A stretch of DNA of 55,048 nucleotides from positions 7,910 through 62,957 of the forward strand of contig NZ_JAUNLM010000005.1 in assembly GCF_030532265.1 (NCBI RefSeq), given 5' to 3'. The translations under genes and the position numbers were made by a program. Shown here in pieces: positions 8,144 to 15,754 of the stretch; positions within the stretch are counted from its first letter, which is position 1; every line of letters begins with the position of its first letter. The notes beneath the pieces are model-generated. The model did not search any database. It was given only the letters and a program-made list of their open reading frames with translations, and had not been told where the DNA came from. The DNA is from Clostridium sp. Its GTDB lineage: Bacteria > Bacillota > Clostridia > Clostridiales > Clostridiaceae.

Positions 8144-9472
8144 ATGTTTAATTTTTTTAAACCTGCACCTGCAATGCCAAGGTTAGCAAAAGATAAAATC
8201 CCTTCAGCCTACAAAATGTATCGTTTAAGAGTTTTTCTTATGATATTTGTTGGTTATGCTGGATATTATCTAGTTAGAAAAAACTTTGCAGTTGCATCAC
8301 CATTTTTAATTAGTAATTATCACTTTACAAAAACTGATATAGGTTTAATTAGTACTGGACTTGCTGTAGCTTACGGCTTAGGTAAGTTTGTTTTAGGAAG
8401 TTTAGCAGATAGATCAAACGTTAAATATTTCTTAGGTTTTGGTCTTTTAGCATCTGCAGTAGTAAGTATCCTTATGGGATTCACAAGTACTGTTTGGATA
8501 TTTTTAATACTTATGATTATAAACGGTTTATTCCAAGCTATGGGAGCACCTCCATGTTCAATCGTTATAGGTAAATGGTTCTCACAAAATGAAAGAGGAC
8601 TTAAAATGGGAATATGGAATACTTCACATAACATTGGTGGTGGACTTATAGCTCCTTTAGCTACATTAGCTTTAGTATTATTTGGAGCTAGTAATTTCCA
8701 AAGCATATTCTTCTTACCAGCAGTAATATGTATAGTAGTTGCAATATTCGTATTTATAGTTGGAGCTGATACTCCAGAATCAGTTGGATTACCTCCAATT
8801 GATGAATATAGAAATGACTATTCAGAAATCAAAACTGAAGAAGACCCAGTAAAATTATCAACTAAAGAAATAATTTTCAAATATGTTTTAACTAATAAAT
8901 ATGTTTGGTATTTATGTTTAGCAAATATCTTTGTTTACTTAATCAGACAAGGTGTTGTTAACTGGATTCCAATATACTTACACGAAGCTAAGAACTTTAC
9001 AAATGCCGATGCAAACTGGGCTATGTTCTTATTTGAATACGCAGCAATACCTGCATCAATATTACTTGGATGGTTATCAGACGTATTATTTAAAGGAAAA
9101 CGTGCTCCTTTAAGTATAATATGTATGGTAGGAGTTATCTTCGCTGTTGTAGCTTACTGGACAACTTCTAACTACATGGTAACTATGATATCAGTAGCTG
9201 TAATAGGATGCTTTATATATGGTCCACAATTATTAATAGGTATGAACCTAATTGATATTGTTCCAAACTTCGCTGTTGGTGCAGCAGTTGGATTATCAGG
9301 ACTTTGTGCATATATCCTAGGTGAGCTTATGGCTGACTTAGTTATAGGATTTATAGCTGATAACTTTGGATGGAATGGAGCATTTATTTTTATAATATGC
9401 GGAGCAGTAATTGCTTTAATCCTTCTATCATTAACTTTAAACACAAAAAAAGCTAACAACCATAATAATTAA
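8144..9472 (+). CDS. glpT: Organophosphate:phosphate antiporter (GlpT/UhpT/PgtP class)
   Basis: This 442-residue major-facilitator protein has about 12 membrane helices. Family signatures are GYAGYYLVRKNFAVASPF in helix 1, ADRSNVKYFL after helix 2, IWNTSHNIGGG around helix 5, and YGPQLLIGMNLIDIVP near helix 9. The N-terminal FFKPAPAMPRL and the TPESVGLPPIDEYRNDY loop resemble E. coli GlpT more closely than UhpT, so glycerol-3-phosphate or another small phosphate ester is the likeliest substrate, exchanged for Pi. The symbol is assigned on that resemblance; PgtP or hexose-phosphate specificity remains possible. GGGAGG precedes the ATG. It has its own leader after a strong terminator and is flanked upstream by the sensor kinase, regulator and binding protein that probably induce it. 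Confidence 0.92.
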   Translation: MFNFFKPAPAMPRLAKDKIPSAYKMYRLRVFLMIFVGYAGYYLVRKNFAVASPFLISNYHFTKTDIGLISTGLAVAYGLGKFVLGSLADRSNVKYFLGFGLLASAVVSILMGFTSTVWIFLILMIINGLFQAMGAPPCSIVIGKWFSQNERGLKMGIWNTSHNIGGGLIAPLATLALVLFGASNFQSIFFLPAVICIVVAIFVFIVGADTPESVGLPPIDEYRNDYSEIKTEEDPVKLSTKEIIFKYVLTNKYVWYLCLANIFVYLIRQGVVNWIPIYLHEAKNFTNADANWAMFLFEYAAIPASILLGWLSDVLFKGKRAPLSIICMVGVIFAVVAYWTTSNYMVTMISVAVIGCFIYGPQLLIGMNLIDIVPNFAVGAAVGLSGLCAYILGELMADLVIGFIADNFGWNGAFIFIICGAVIALILLSLTLNTKKANNHNN

Positions 9473-9498
9473 TATAAATAAACAAACCTTTCTTATTG

Positions 9499-9536
9499 AA
9501 AAGACCAGATGAATATTCATCTGGTCTTTTCTTTTT
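9499..9536. terminator. Bidirectional terminator between convergent genes
   Basis: A perfect palindromic stem AAAAGACCAGATGAAT/ATTCATCTGGTCTTTT, with A and T runs at both ends, lies between the antiporter stop and the convergent CGGC-protein stop (9535), overlapping the latter's end. Confidence 0.9.
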
Positions 9537-9858
9537 AATGAGTTCCATGGACAACATCAAAACCTTCTTTTTTTAAAATCTCCTCATGCTTTTTATACGT
9601 CTTACACTCTCTTTTTATACAATCTGATATATGTACTACTTTAACATTATTTTTCTTTAACTGACTTAACTTATGACTCCAATTCTCACCTTCTATTAAT
9701 GTATCTTTACATCCTATACAATAGAAGAAACTTGCAAGCTCCTGTTTATTATTTTTATATATAGAAAAATATTTATCAGAATTATTATATGCCTTAAAGC
9801 ATCCTGATCCTGCACACTTTCCTATAAGTTTTCTACATGCCATTATAGCTATACTCAT
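9535..9858 (-). CDS. CGGC-domain (Cys/His-rich) protein
   Basis: About 107 residues. Conserved features are CRKLIGKCAGSGCFKAY near the N-terminus, FFYCIGCKD in the middle and HISDCIKRECKTYKKHEEIL near the C-terminus. This Cys spacing is that of the CGGC domain, which is presumed to bind metal; its function is not known. The ATG at 9856-9858 is preferred because AAAGG lies 9 nt before it; an ATG three codons upstream has no room for a site. The gene is monocistronic, between a terminator and an AT-rich gap, so context says nothing about its job. Confidence 0.82.
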   Translation of the reverse strand: MSIAIMACRKLIGKCAGSGCFKAYNNSDKYFSIYKNNKQELASFFYCIGCKDTLIEGENWSHKLSQLKKNNVKVVHISDCIKRECKTYKKHEEILKKEGFDVVHGTH

Positions 9859-9867
9859 CTTTATCAT

Positions 9868-10146
9868 CCTTTAATCATTAAATTATAAACAAATGTTATT
9901 TTTCTTAATTAAATATAATTATATCTTTTTACTTATATTTAACCTACAATAAAATTACTACAAAATTTATATTAACATCTTTATTTATATAAAGTCTATC
10001 TGAATAAAATTAAAATAACTTAAATACCAAACTAATTTTTATATTTAAATACATTTATATAGTTATTTTAATTTTATATCTAATATACTGTTTAAACTTA
10101 TTTATATTAACTTTTTAATGTGATTTAATTATATAGTATTCACAAA
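9868..10146. other. AT-rich gap with a 16-bp inverted repeat
   Basis: There is no gene. The only structure is a perfect 16-bp inverted repeat, TAAAATTAAAATAACT (10005-10020) against AGTTATTTTAATTTTA (10061-10076), with a 40-nt spacer and no T run. It is all A/T apart from one C/G pair and may be chance in such DNA. The promoter of the CGGC gene must lie at the left end. Confidence 0.4.
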
Positions 10147-10182
10147 TAAAAAAACTTCCTAACAATAATCAGTTAAGAAGTT
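10147..10182 (-). terminator. Terminator of the DUF1097 gene
   Basis: Minus-strand AACTTCTTAAC pairs with GTTAGGAAGTT (one mismatch) and is followed by TTTTTTT. It begins about 40 nt after the stop codon of the gene at 10224. Confidence 0.8.
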
Positions 10183-10223
10183 ATAAAAGTAACTATTTTA
10201 ATTATTAATTTATTAAATTAATC

Positions 10224-10679
10224 TTAATCTTCTTTTCCAAATTTACCATGCATAAGTAATCCTACTATATCTGATAAACGACCTATTAAATTACCAACAA
10301 TTATTGATATTAATACTATCTTCCAGTTACCATTAGTTCCAAATGTTGAACATGCTCCTAAAAATGCTCCCGGAATAAATGTTAAAGGCTTAGCCTTAGA
10401 TTGAAAACACATAACAAAAGAAAAAAATCCTGTAAGTATATAAGCTATATATGGAGAGCCAAAATAATTAGTTCCTCCAATTATGCACATAGCCCAAATT
10501 ATTCCTGTAATATTTGCAACAATTGATTTTTTAAGACCAACAGCCTTTCCTCCTGATGCAAAATAACTAGTAAATCCTATAAACCCAACCCATGTCAATA
10601 ATCCAAGAGCATCGCTTATAAATGCCCATAATGCAGAAAAAATCCCAACACTTATAGCCGATACCGTTATTAAATCCAT
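10224..10679 (-). CDS. DUF1097-family small membrane protein
   Basis: A 151-residue, strongly hydrophobic protein with about five membrane helices and Gly/Ser-rich turns (TWVGFIGFTSYFASGGK, ANITGIIWAMCIIGG, FIPGAFLGACSTFG). The pattern is that of the DUF1097 family (YiaW/YcgI-like inner-membrane proteins), whose function is unknown. GGAGG precedes the ATG at 8 nt. It is monocistronic, with a terminator on its 3' side, and lies just upstream of the SDMH island but separated from ridA by that gene's terminator, so I would not assign it to the island. No transport signature is visible. Confidence 0.83.
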   Translation of the reverse strand: MDLITVSAISVGIFSALWAFISDALGLLTWVGFIGFTSYFASGGKAVGLKKSIVANITGIIWAMCIIGGTNYFGSPYIAYILTGFFSFVMCFQSKAKPLTFIPGAFLGACSTFGTNGNWKIVLISIIVGNLIGRLSDIVGLLMHGKFGKED

Positions 10680-10802
10680 ACTGTTTCCTCCTGAGTAAAA
10701 ACAAAAATATATTCATGATTTCAATAGAATTATACCATATTTTTAATACATTATTTAAGTTTATGCTTATATTTTTAGTTTATCCTAAATAAAATATTTA
10801 TA

Positions 10803-10830
10803 CTAAAAAAGGATGCTTAAAAGCATCCTT
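10803..10830 (-). terminator. Terminator after ridA
   Basis: AAGGATGCTT pairs with AAGCATCCTT across a 2-nt centre, with TTTTTT following on the minus strand. It ends 15 nt past the ridA stop codon and marks the distal end of the SDMH island. Confidence 0.88.
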
Positions 10831-10844
10831 AACCAAAATAATAT

Positions 10845-11219
10845 TTATTTAATAGCAATTACCTCTATCTCTACAGGTGCATCCATAGGTAATTTTGCTA
10901 CTTGTACACAACTTCTTGCTGGTGGATTTTCATTAAAGTATGTTCCATATACTTCATTAACTGCAGCAAAATCATTTAAATCTTTTACAAAAACAGTTGT
11001 CTTTATTACTTTATCAAATCCTGTTCCTGCCTTTTCTAAAATTGCTTTACAATTTTCTAAACTTTGTTTAGTTGCAGCTTTTATTTCTGTTTCTAAAACT
11101 TTTGTTTCAGGGTTTAATGGTAATTGTCCTGATGTATAAACTAAATTTTGAATTTCAATACCTTGTGAATATGGTCCTATAGCAGCTGGTGCCTTTTCTG
11201 TGTTAATTACTTTTTTCAT
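10845..11219 (-). CDS. ridA: RidA-family reactive imine/enamine deaminase
   Basis: A 124-residue protein matching RidA/TdcF over its whole length: MKKVINTEKAPAAIGPYSQG, LVYTSGQLPLNPET, the catalytic Arg in NPPARSCVQVAKLPMDAPVEIE. RidA trimers hydrolyse the 2-aminoacrylate and related enamines released by PLP-dependent lyases. That suits its place here, because the island also encodes the PLP enzyme YgeX, which makes aminoacrylate from 2,3-diaminopropionate. AGAGGT precedes the ATG. It follows the molybdenum hydroxylase gene by about 120 nt with only a weak hairpin between, so it may be read from the same transcript or separately. Confidence 0.94.
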   Translation of the reverse strand: MKKVINTEKAPAAIGPYSQGIEIQNLVYTSGQLPLNPETKVLETEIKAATKQSLENCKAILEKAGTGFDKVIKTTVFVKDLNDFAAVNEVYGTYFNENPPARSCVQVAKLPMDAPVEIEVIAIK

Positions 11220-11342
11220 AACATTTACCTCTTTTCATATTAATTTATCTTTTAAGTATTATTATTTATTTTTTAATACTAAGCATATTTATAATAAGTC
11301 TAGAAATAGAAATTTTTGATTAACTATTTCTATATATTTATA

Positions 11343-13910
11343 TTATTTTTTCTTTTTATAAAAAGTATCTTTAAGTGGAAGTTCTGTTCTAAACACTCCA
11401 TCTAATTTATAATAAGCTCCTTGTACAGCTGGGGCAGTTGGTATACATGTAATTTCTCCAACCCCCTTAGCTCCAAATGACAATTCTGCTGTATTTTTCT
11501 CAATTATTATAGGTTCTATTTCTGGTATTTGATTTGCTCTTAAAAGACCTAATGTTCCAAATTTTGATTTTGGTACACTATTTTCTATAATGTAATCTTC
11601 AGTTAATCCATAACCAAGTCCCATTACAACTCCGCCTTCAATTTGACCTTCTACACTTCTTGGGTTAATTGCACGTCCAACATCATGAGCTGCAATTACT
11701 TTTACAAGTTTTCCTTTGTCATCTATAATTACAACTTGAGTTGCATAACCATAAGCTACGTGGCTTACTGGATTTTCTTTAGGACTACCCATTGGGTCAG
11801 TTACACCTAGATATTCACCATAGAACTCTTCACCTTCAAGCTCCTCTAAAGTTTTATCTCTTAATGCATCTCTAAGCTTCATTGCTGCAATTTTTGTAGC
11901 TTCACCTGTAAACACTGTTTGTCTTGAAGCAGTTGATGTTCCTGAATCTGGAGTTATTTTAGTATCTGGTGTTTCGTATACTATATCTTCATTTTTTAAT
12001 TTAAGAACTTCACCAACTATTTGAACAACTACAGTTCCAAGACCTTGACCCATACATGCTGCTGATGTTCTAATATGAATCTTACCATCTACTACAGCAA
12101 CTCTACATCTACCTGTGTCAGGAAGCCCAACACCTATACCTGCATTTTTAAATGTACAAGCAATTCCGGCTCTATCCCTATTAGCATAATACTCATCTTT
12201 AACTGCATCTAGAGTTTCAACTAATCCAGTTCCTTCATCTGCTATTTGTCCATTTGGTAAAACTTGACCAGGTCTTATAGCATTTTTATATCTTATTTCA
12301 AATGGATCTATACCTACTAATTCTGCAAGTTTATTTAAGTTACATTCAGTTGCAAATGCTGATTGAGTAACTCCAAAACCTCTAAATGCTCCTCCTGGAG
12401 TATTATTTGTATAATAGGCCTTTCCATCTATATCTACATTTTGATAATTATATGGTCCTGCTGCATGAGTACAAGCTCTTTGAAGGACTGGACCTCCAAG
12501 TGATGCATACGCACCTGTATCAGCAACTATTACGGCTTTCATTCCTGTTAACATACCATTTTCATCACAAGCAGTTGTAAATTCCATTTCCATTGCATGT
12601 CTCTTTGTATCTACTATAATACTTTCTTGTCTTGGTAATACCATTTTAACTGGCTTCTTTGTTAAATATGCAAGAAGTGCTGTATGATGTTGACAGCTCA
12701 TATCTTCTTTTCCACCAAAACCTCCACCAACATACTTAGAAATTACTCTTAATTTATCTGGACCTAAATCTAATAATGATCCTATTTCTCTTAAATCATC
12801 ATATATACTTTGAGTTCCTGTATAAACTACTAAGCCATCTTCTCCTTCTGGTACTGCAACAGCACATTCTGGTTCTAAAAAAGCATGTTCAGTAAATGGA
12901 ACTTTATATTTATAAGTAACTACATACTTAGAGTTTTTTATAGCTTCATCAGCATTTCCTCTTACTAAATGCTCATGTGATAAAAGATTTCCTTTTTCAT
13001 GTATCTTTGGAGCATCTTCTTTTGCTGCTTCTTCTGGTGATGTAACTGGCTTTAATTCTTCATATTCAACTTTTATATGCTTAATAGCTTCTCTTGCTAT
13101 TTCTTCAGTTTCTGCTGCTACTAAAGCAACTGCATCACCTAAATATCTTGTTTCTTCTCCAACTTCTACAAGTGCTGGAGTATCTTTAAATATATGTCCT
13201 AAATATCTTTTTCCTGGAATATCCTTTGCAGTTACAACCTTTACTACACCTTCTATCTTTTCAGCTTCACTAATATCAATTGATTTAACTAAAGCTCTTG
13301 GATATTTAGTTCTAAGGGCAACTCCATGAAGCATTCCATCTATTCTAATATCATCAGCATATTCACCTATTCCAAGAGTTTTTTCCATTGCATCAACTCT
13401 TTCTAATCTTTCTCCAACTCTTGGTATTCCTTTACAAGGTACTTTTGGTACTTCTTTGTTTTCTCTAAATATTTCAGCAGCCATCATAATAGCTTTTTCT
13501 ATTTTTACATAACCAGTACATCTACATATATTTCCTATAAGTGCCTTTTTAACTTCTTCAGAAGTAGGATTTAATGTTTTATTAAATAATCCTTTAGCAC
13601 TCATAACCATTCCTGGTATACAGAAACCACATTGAACAGCTCCTGCTTCTGTAAATGCATAAGCAAATACATCTCTTTCTCTTTCTGTAAATCCTTCTAT
13701 AGTAGTTATTTCTTTTCCATCAACCTTATCAGTAGTTACTACACAAGCCTTTTTAGCAACTCCGTCAATTAAAATAGTACATGTTCCACATGCACCTTCT
13801 GAACATCCATTTTTTACTGATGTTATATTACAATCTTCTCTTAAGTATGTTAATAACTTCTTATTCTGATTTACAACTTTCCTCTCTCCATTAAGTATGA
13901 ATTCAGCCAT
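11343..13910 (-). CDS. Selenium-dependent molybdenum hydroxylase (fused 2Fe-2S and molybdopterin subunits, xanthine dehydrogenase-like)
   Basis: About 855 residues. The N-terminus holds two [2Fe-2S] domains: a plant-type cluster with Cys36, 41, 44 and 56 (CSEGACGTC) and a helical cluster with CGFC and CRCTGY near residues 95-130. These are fused to the molybdopterin domain (GGGFGGKED, GGAFRGFGVTQ, GQGLGTVVVQI, and the catalytic Glu in GAKGVGEITC near the C-terminus). This fusion without an FAD domain is the layout of the family annotated as selenium-dependent xanthine dehydrogenase. The neighbouring yqeB, yqeC, mocA and xdhC genes mark it as a selenium-type enzyme, with labile inorganic selenium rather than selenocysteine; no in-frame TGA is visible. 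The start at ATG 13908-13910 has AGAGGTGG before it; a GTG three codons earlier would overlap that site. Xanthine is the probable substrate but purine or nicotinate-like rings are possible. Confidence 0.92.
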   Translation of the reverse strand: MAEFILNGERKVVNQNKKLLTYLREDCNITSVKNGCSEGACGTCTILIDGVAKKACVVTTDKVDGKEITTIEGFTERERDVFAYAFTEAGAVQCGFCIPGMVMSAKGLFNKTLNPTSEEVKKALIGNICRCTGYVKIEKAIMMAAEIFRENKEVPKVPCKGIPRVGERLERVDAMEKTLGIGEYADDIRIDGMLHGVALRTKYPRALVKSIDISEAEKIEGVVKVVTAKDIPGKRYLGHIFKDTPALVEVGEETRYLGDAVALVAAETEEIAREAIKHIKVEYEELKPVTSPEEAAKEDAPKIHEKGNLLSHEHLVRGNADEAIKNSKYVVTYKYKVPFTEHAFLEPECAVAVPEGEDGLVVYTGTQSIYDDLREIGSLLDLGPDKLRVISKYVGGGFGGKEDMSCQHHTALLAYLTKKPVKMVLPRQESIIVDTKRHAMEMEFTTACDENGMLTGMKAVIVADTGAYASLGGPVLQRACTHAAGPYNYQNVDIDGKAYYTNNTPGGAFRGFGVTQSAFATECNLNKLAELVGIDPFEIRYKNAIRPGQVLPNGQIADEGTGLVETLDAVKDEYYANRDRAGIACTFKNAGIGVGLPDTGRCRVAVVDGKIHIRTSAACMGQGLGTVVVQIVGEVLKLKNEDIVYETPDTKITPDSGTSTASRQTVFTGEATKIAAMKLRDALRDKTLEELEGEEFYGEYLGVTDPMGSPKENPVSHVAYGYATQVVIIDDKGKLVKVIAAHDVGRAINPRSVEGQIEGGVVMGLGYGLTEDYIIENSVPKSKFGTLGLLRANQIPEIEPIIIEKNTAELSFGAKGVGEITCIPTAPAVQGAYYKLDGVFRTELPLKDTFYKKKK

Positions 13911-13932
13911 AACTTCCACCTCTCATAGTCAC

Positions 13933-13962
13933 ACTTGTTTTGTATATACTAACAAAACAAGT
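13933..13962 (-). promoter_or_regulatory. 11-bp inverted repeat in the hydroxylase 5' region
   Basis: ACTTGTTTTGT (13933-13943) and ACAAAACAAGT (13952-13962) are perfect complements with an 8-nt centre, 22 nt before the hydroxylase start. The half TTGTTTTGTATAT recurs at about 14392-14404, at the other end of the same gap. It could be an operator or an RNA hairpin near the ribosome-binding site. No known regulator signature matches. Confidence 0.45.
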
Positions 13963-14455
13963 TTTCCCATATAATCTTATATCAAATTATTATGTTCCCC
14001 TTATATAAACATATTCTTTAAACAGATATTTATATTCTAATAAATATCTAAAAATTTTCTGTTTTATTAAAACTAATAAATTTAATAAATTTATTACTAT
14101 TAAATAATTATTATTTTTATTATTAATATTAAAAGATAGTAGGGTATTTTTTTATTACTTAATTAATTTTTAATATTATACTTAGATTTTTGAACTATAA
14201 AATTTTGGGTAATCTATTTTTTATCATGTTTAGCTATTTTGTAAGTGTCATACTAATGTGTACTTAACATTTGAAGGTCTTAACGCGTAATTATGTTATT
14301 TCGCAATATTAATTTGAATAATATTTTATTATTAAATTTAAGTAATTTAAAATAAAATACCCAAACTACCATCTTTTCAAAAATAATTTATTTGTTTTGT
14401 ATATCTATTTTTACTTATTTATATAAACTCAATATAAATAAGTATCAATTTAAAA
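13963..14455. other. Long gap inside the SDMH island, mostly a MITE-like block
   Basis: There is no open frame with a ribosome-binding site. Most of the gap (14131-14377) is bracketed by imperfect terminal inverted repeats listed separately. I searched by eye for xanthine/guanine, molybdenum-cofactor and sigma-54 signatures on both strands and saw none. Any promoter for the hydroxylase gene would have to lie between about 13963 and 14130. Confidence 0.5.
14131..14377. mobile_element. MITE-like element with imperfect terminal inverted repeats
   Basis: The left end reads AAAAGATAGTAGGGTATTTT. The right end, read on the opposite strand, is AAAAGATGGTAGTTTGGGTA then TTTTATTTTAAATTACTTAA. Allowing 4-nt and 3-nt gaps, about 35 of the first 40 positions agree, including GGGTATTTT and TTACTTAA. 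The enclosed ~247 bp has no coding capacity. This size and structure suit a miniature inverted-repeat element, but I find no clear target-site duplication, and a very AT-rich sequence makes some of the match cheap. Confidence 0.35.
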
Positions 14456-15544
14456 TTATTTATATTGGATGCTTAATGCATGTTTTGGACATCTTGTAAC
14501 ACATAATCCACATCCAAAACACTTATCTTTATCAATTATTAATTTATCTGAAACTTCAATTGCATCATATACACAGCTTGTCTTACATATTCCACATTTA
14601 ATACATAAGTCTTGATCTACTTCTGGTGCAATTGATGTTGTTCTAAAATGTCTATCAGCTGACTTTTTATGAGCTAATCCAATTATTTCATTTACATCTT
14701 TATAACCGTGGCTATCTAAGAACTCATCTAATTCTTTAGCTATTTTTCCATAAACGCTAGGTCCTTTTAATATAGCCTCTGTACAAACTTGAACTGCAGT
14801 AGCTCCAGCCATTAACATTTCTGCTGCATCTCTTCCGCAAGTTACTCCACCAACACCAATTATAGGAATATTTATAACTTGTGATGCATCATATATATTT
14901 CTTATTGCAACTGGTCTTACTGGTGAACCTGAAAGCCATCCATATCCTTTTTCACTTCCCATAATTGGGTAACCAGTTTCAACATCTATTGCCATACATG
15001 GTCCTAATGAATTAATCATTACTAATCCATCTGCTCCTGCTTCTTCTAATGCTTTAGCAATTTTTTGAATATCAGTATGAGGACTCATTTTCATGAATAC
15101 TGGACAATCTAATGCAGCTTTTGCTGCCTTCATAGCCTCAACAATTGGAGTTACATCTGTTCCTACATAGTGAGTTGAAAGTTCAACTGCATCTGCATAA
15201 GGTTTTACAAGAGGAGCAACCTTTTCTATTTGCTCTTTTGTATATCCCATACTAACAATCATTGGAACTCCAGCTTCTTTTGCTCTTTTATATTCTTTTT
15301 CAATCCATTGTTCCTTTGGTAATTCTGACCATAATTCTGTATTTAAAAATCCTGAATTTGTTTTTCCCATACAAGGTCTTGGTACTGGAGCTGGATCTAC
15401 TGATATTGTTTTTGTAACAATTCCACCTGCTCCACCTTCTACTGCTTTAACACAAAGATCTCCATCTTTAGCTCCTGGACCTGCTGCAGTAAATACTGGA
15501 TTATTAAATTCCATTCCTAATATATTAACCTTTAAACTTGCCAT
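14456..15544 (-). CDS. preA: PreA-like flavoprotein with two C-terminal 4Fe-4S clusters
   Basis: This 362-residue protein has a dihydroorotate-dehydrogenase-type FMN barrel (residues ~1-300) with the phosphate-binding IIGVGGVTCGRDAAEMLMAGA. A bacterial ferredoxin tail follows, with CIKCGICKTSC and CFGCGLCVTRCP. That order is the one of PreA, the catalytic subunit of NAD-dependent dihydropyrimidine dehydrogenase. The active-site loop differs, however: where dihydropyrimidine dehydrogenases have NLSCPHG-type sequence, this protein reads ELSTHYVGTD, so the catalytic Cys is not where expected. No PreT partner gene is nearby. Within the island it may pass electrons to or from a purine-derived ring, as YgfK-type proteins (a PreA-like domain plus a GltD-like domain) do in other SDMH clusters. 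The symbol reflects domain order, not proven substrate. Confidence 0.82.
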   Translation of the reverse strand: MASLKVNILGMEFNNPVFTAAGPGAKDGDLCVKAVEGGAGGIVTKTISVDPAPVPRPCMGKTNSGFLNTELWSELPKEQWIEKEYKRAKEAGVPMIVSMGYTKEQIEKVAPLVKPYADAVELSTHYVGTDVTPIVEAMKAAKAALDCPVFMKMSPHTDIQKIAKALEEAGADGLVMINSLGPCMAIDVETGYPIMGSEKGYGWLSGSPVRPVAIRNIYDASQVINIPIIGVGGVTCGRDAAEMLMAGATAVQVCTEAILKGPSVYGKIAKELDEFLDSHGYKDVNEIIGLAHKKSADRHFRTTSIAPEVDQDLCIKCGICKTSCVYDAIEVSDKLIIDKDKCFGCGLCVTRCPKHALSIQYK

Positions 15545-15617
15545 TTTGACTCCCCCTAATTACCATTAGATTTTTTATATTATTTTTCTATAAAATTTTA
15601 ATTTTATAGATTATCTT

Positions 15618-15650
15618 AAACTAATAAATTTTAATGTTATTAGTTTATTT
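15618..15650. repeat. 11-bp inverted repeat upstream of the PreA-like gene
   Basis: TAAACTAATAA and TTATTAGTTTA flank a short centre in the 210-nt gap between ssnA and the PreA-like gene. There is no T run on the minus strand, so it reads more like an operator or a processing hairpin than a terminator. All A/T except one pair per arm, hence the low confidence. Confidence 0.35.
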
Positions 15651-15754
15651 TTAACACACTTACTATACTCATATTAAAAACAACACTATATTAAATATAA
15701 ATGTTCACGTTTTCAAAAAGGATTATTATTACTTAAAATATTAAAATTTCATTA

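Noticed and set aside
8144-9472. Naming the antiporter uhpT
   Set aside because: The N-terminal and central-loop sequences are closer to GlpT as I remember the family, although substrate is unproven.
11343-13910. Selenocysteine codon in the molybdenum hydroxylase
   Set aside because: The frame has no in-frame TGA. SDMH enzymes use a labile selenium ligand on the cofactor, not selenocysteine.
13911-14455. Xanthine, guanine or molybdenum-cofactor riboswitch upstream of the hydroxylase
   Set aside because: I looked for the conserved loops and cores on the minus strand and found none; the gap is dominated by AT-rich inverted repeats.
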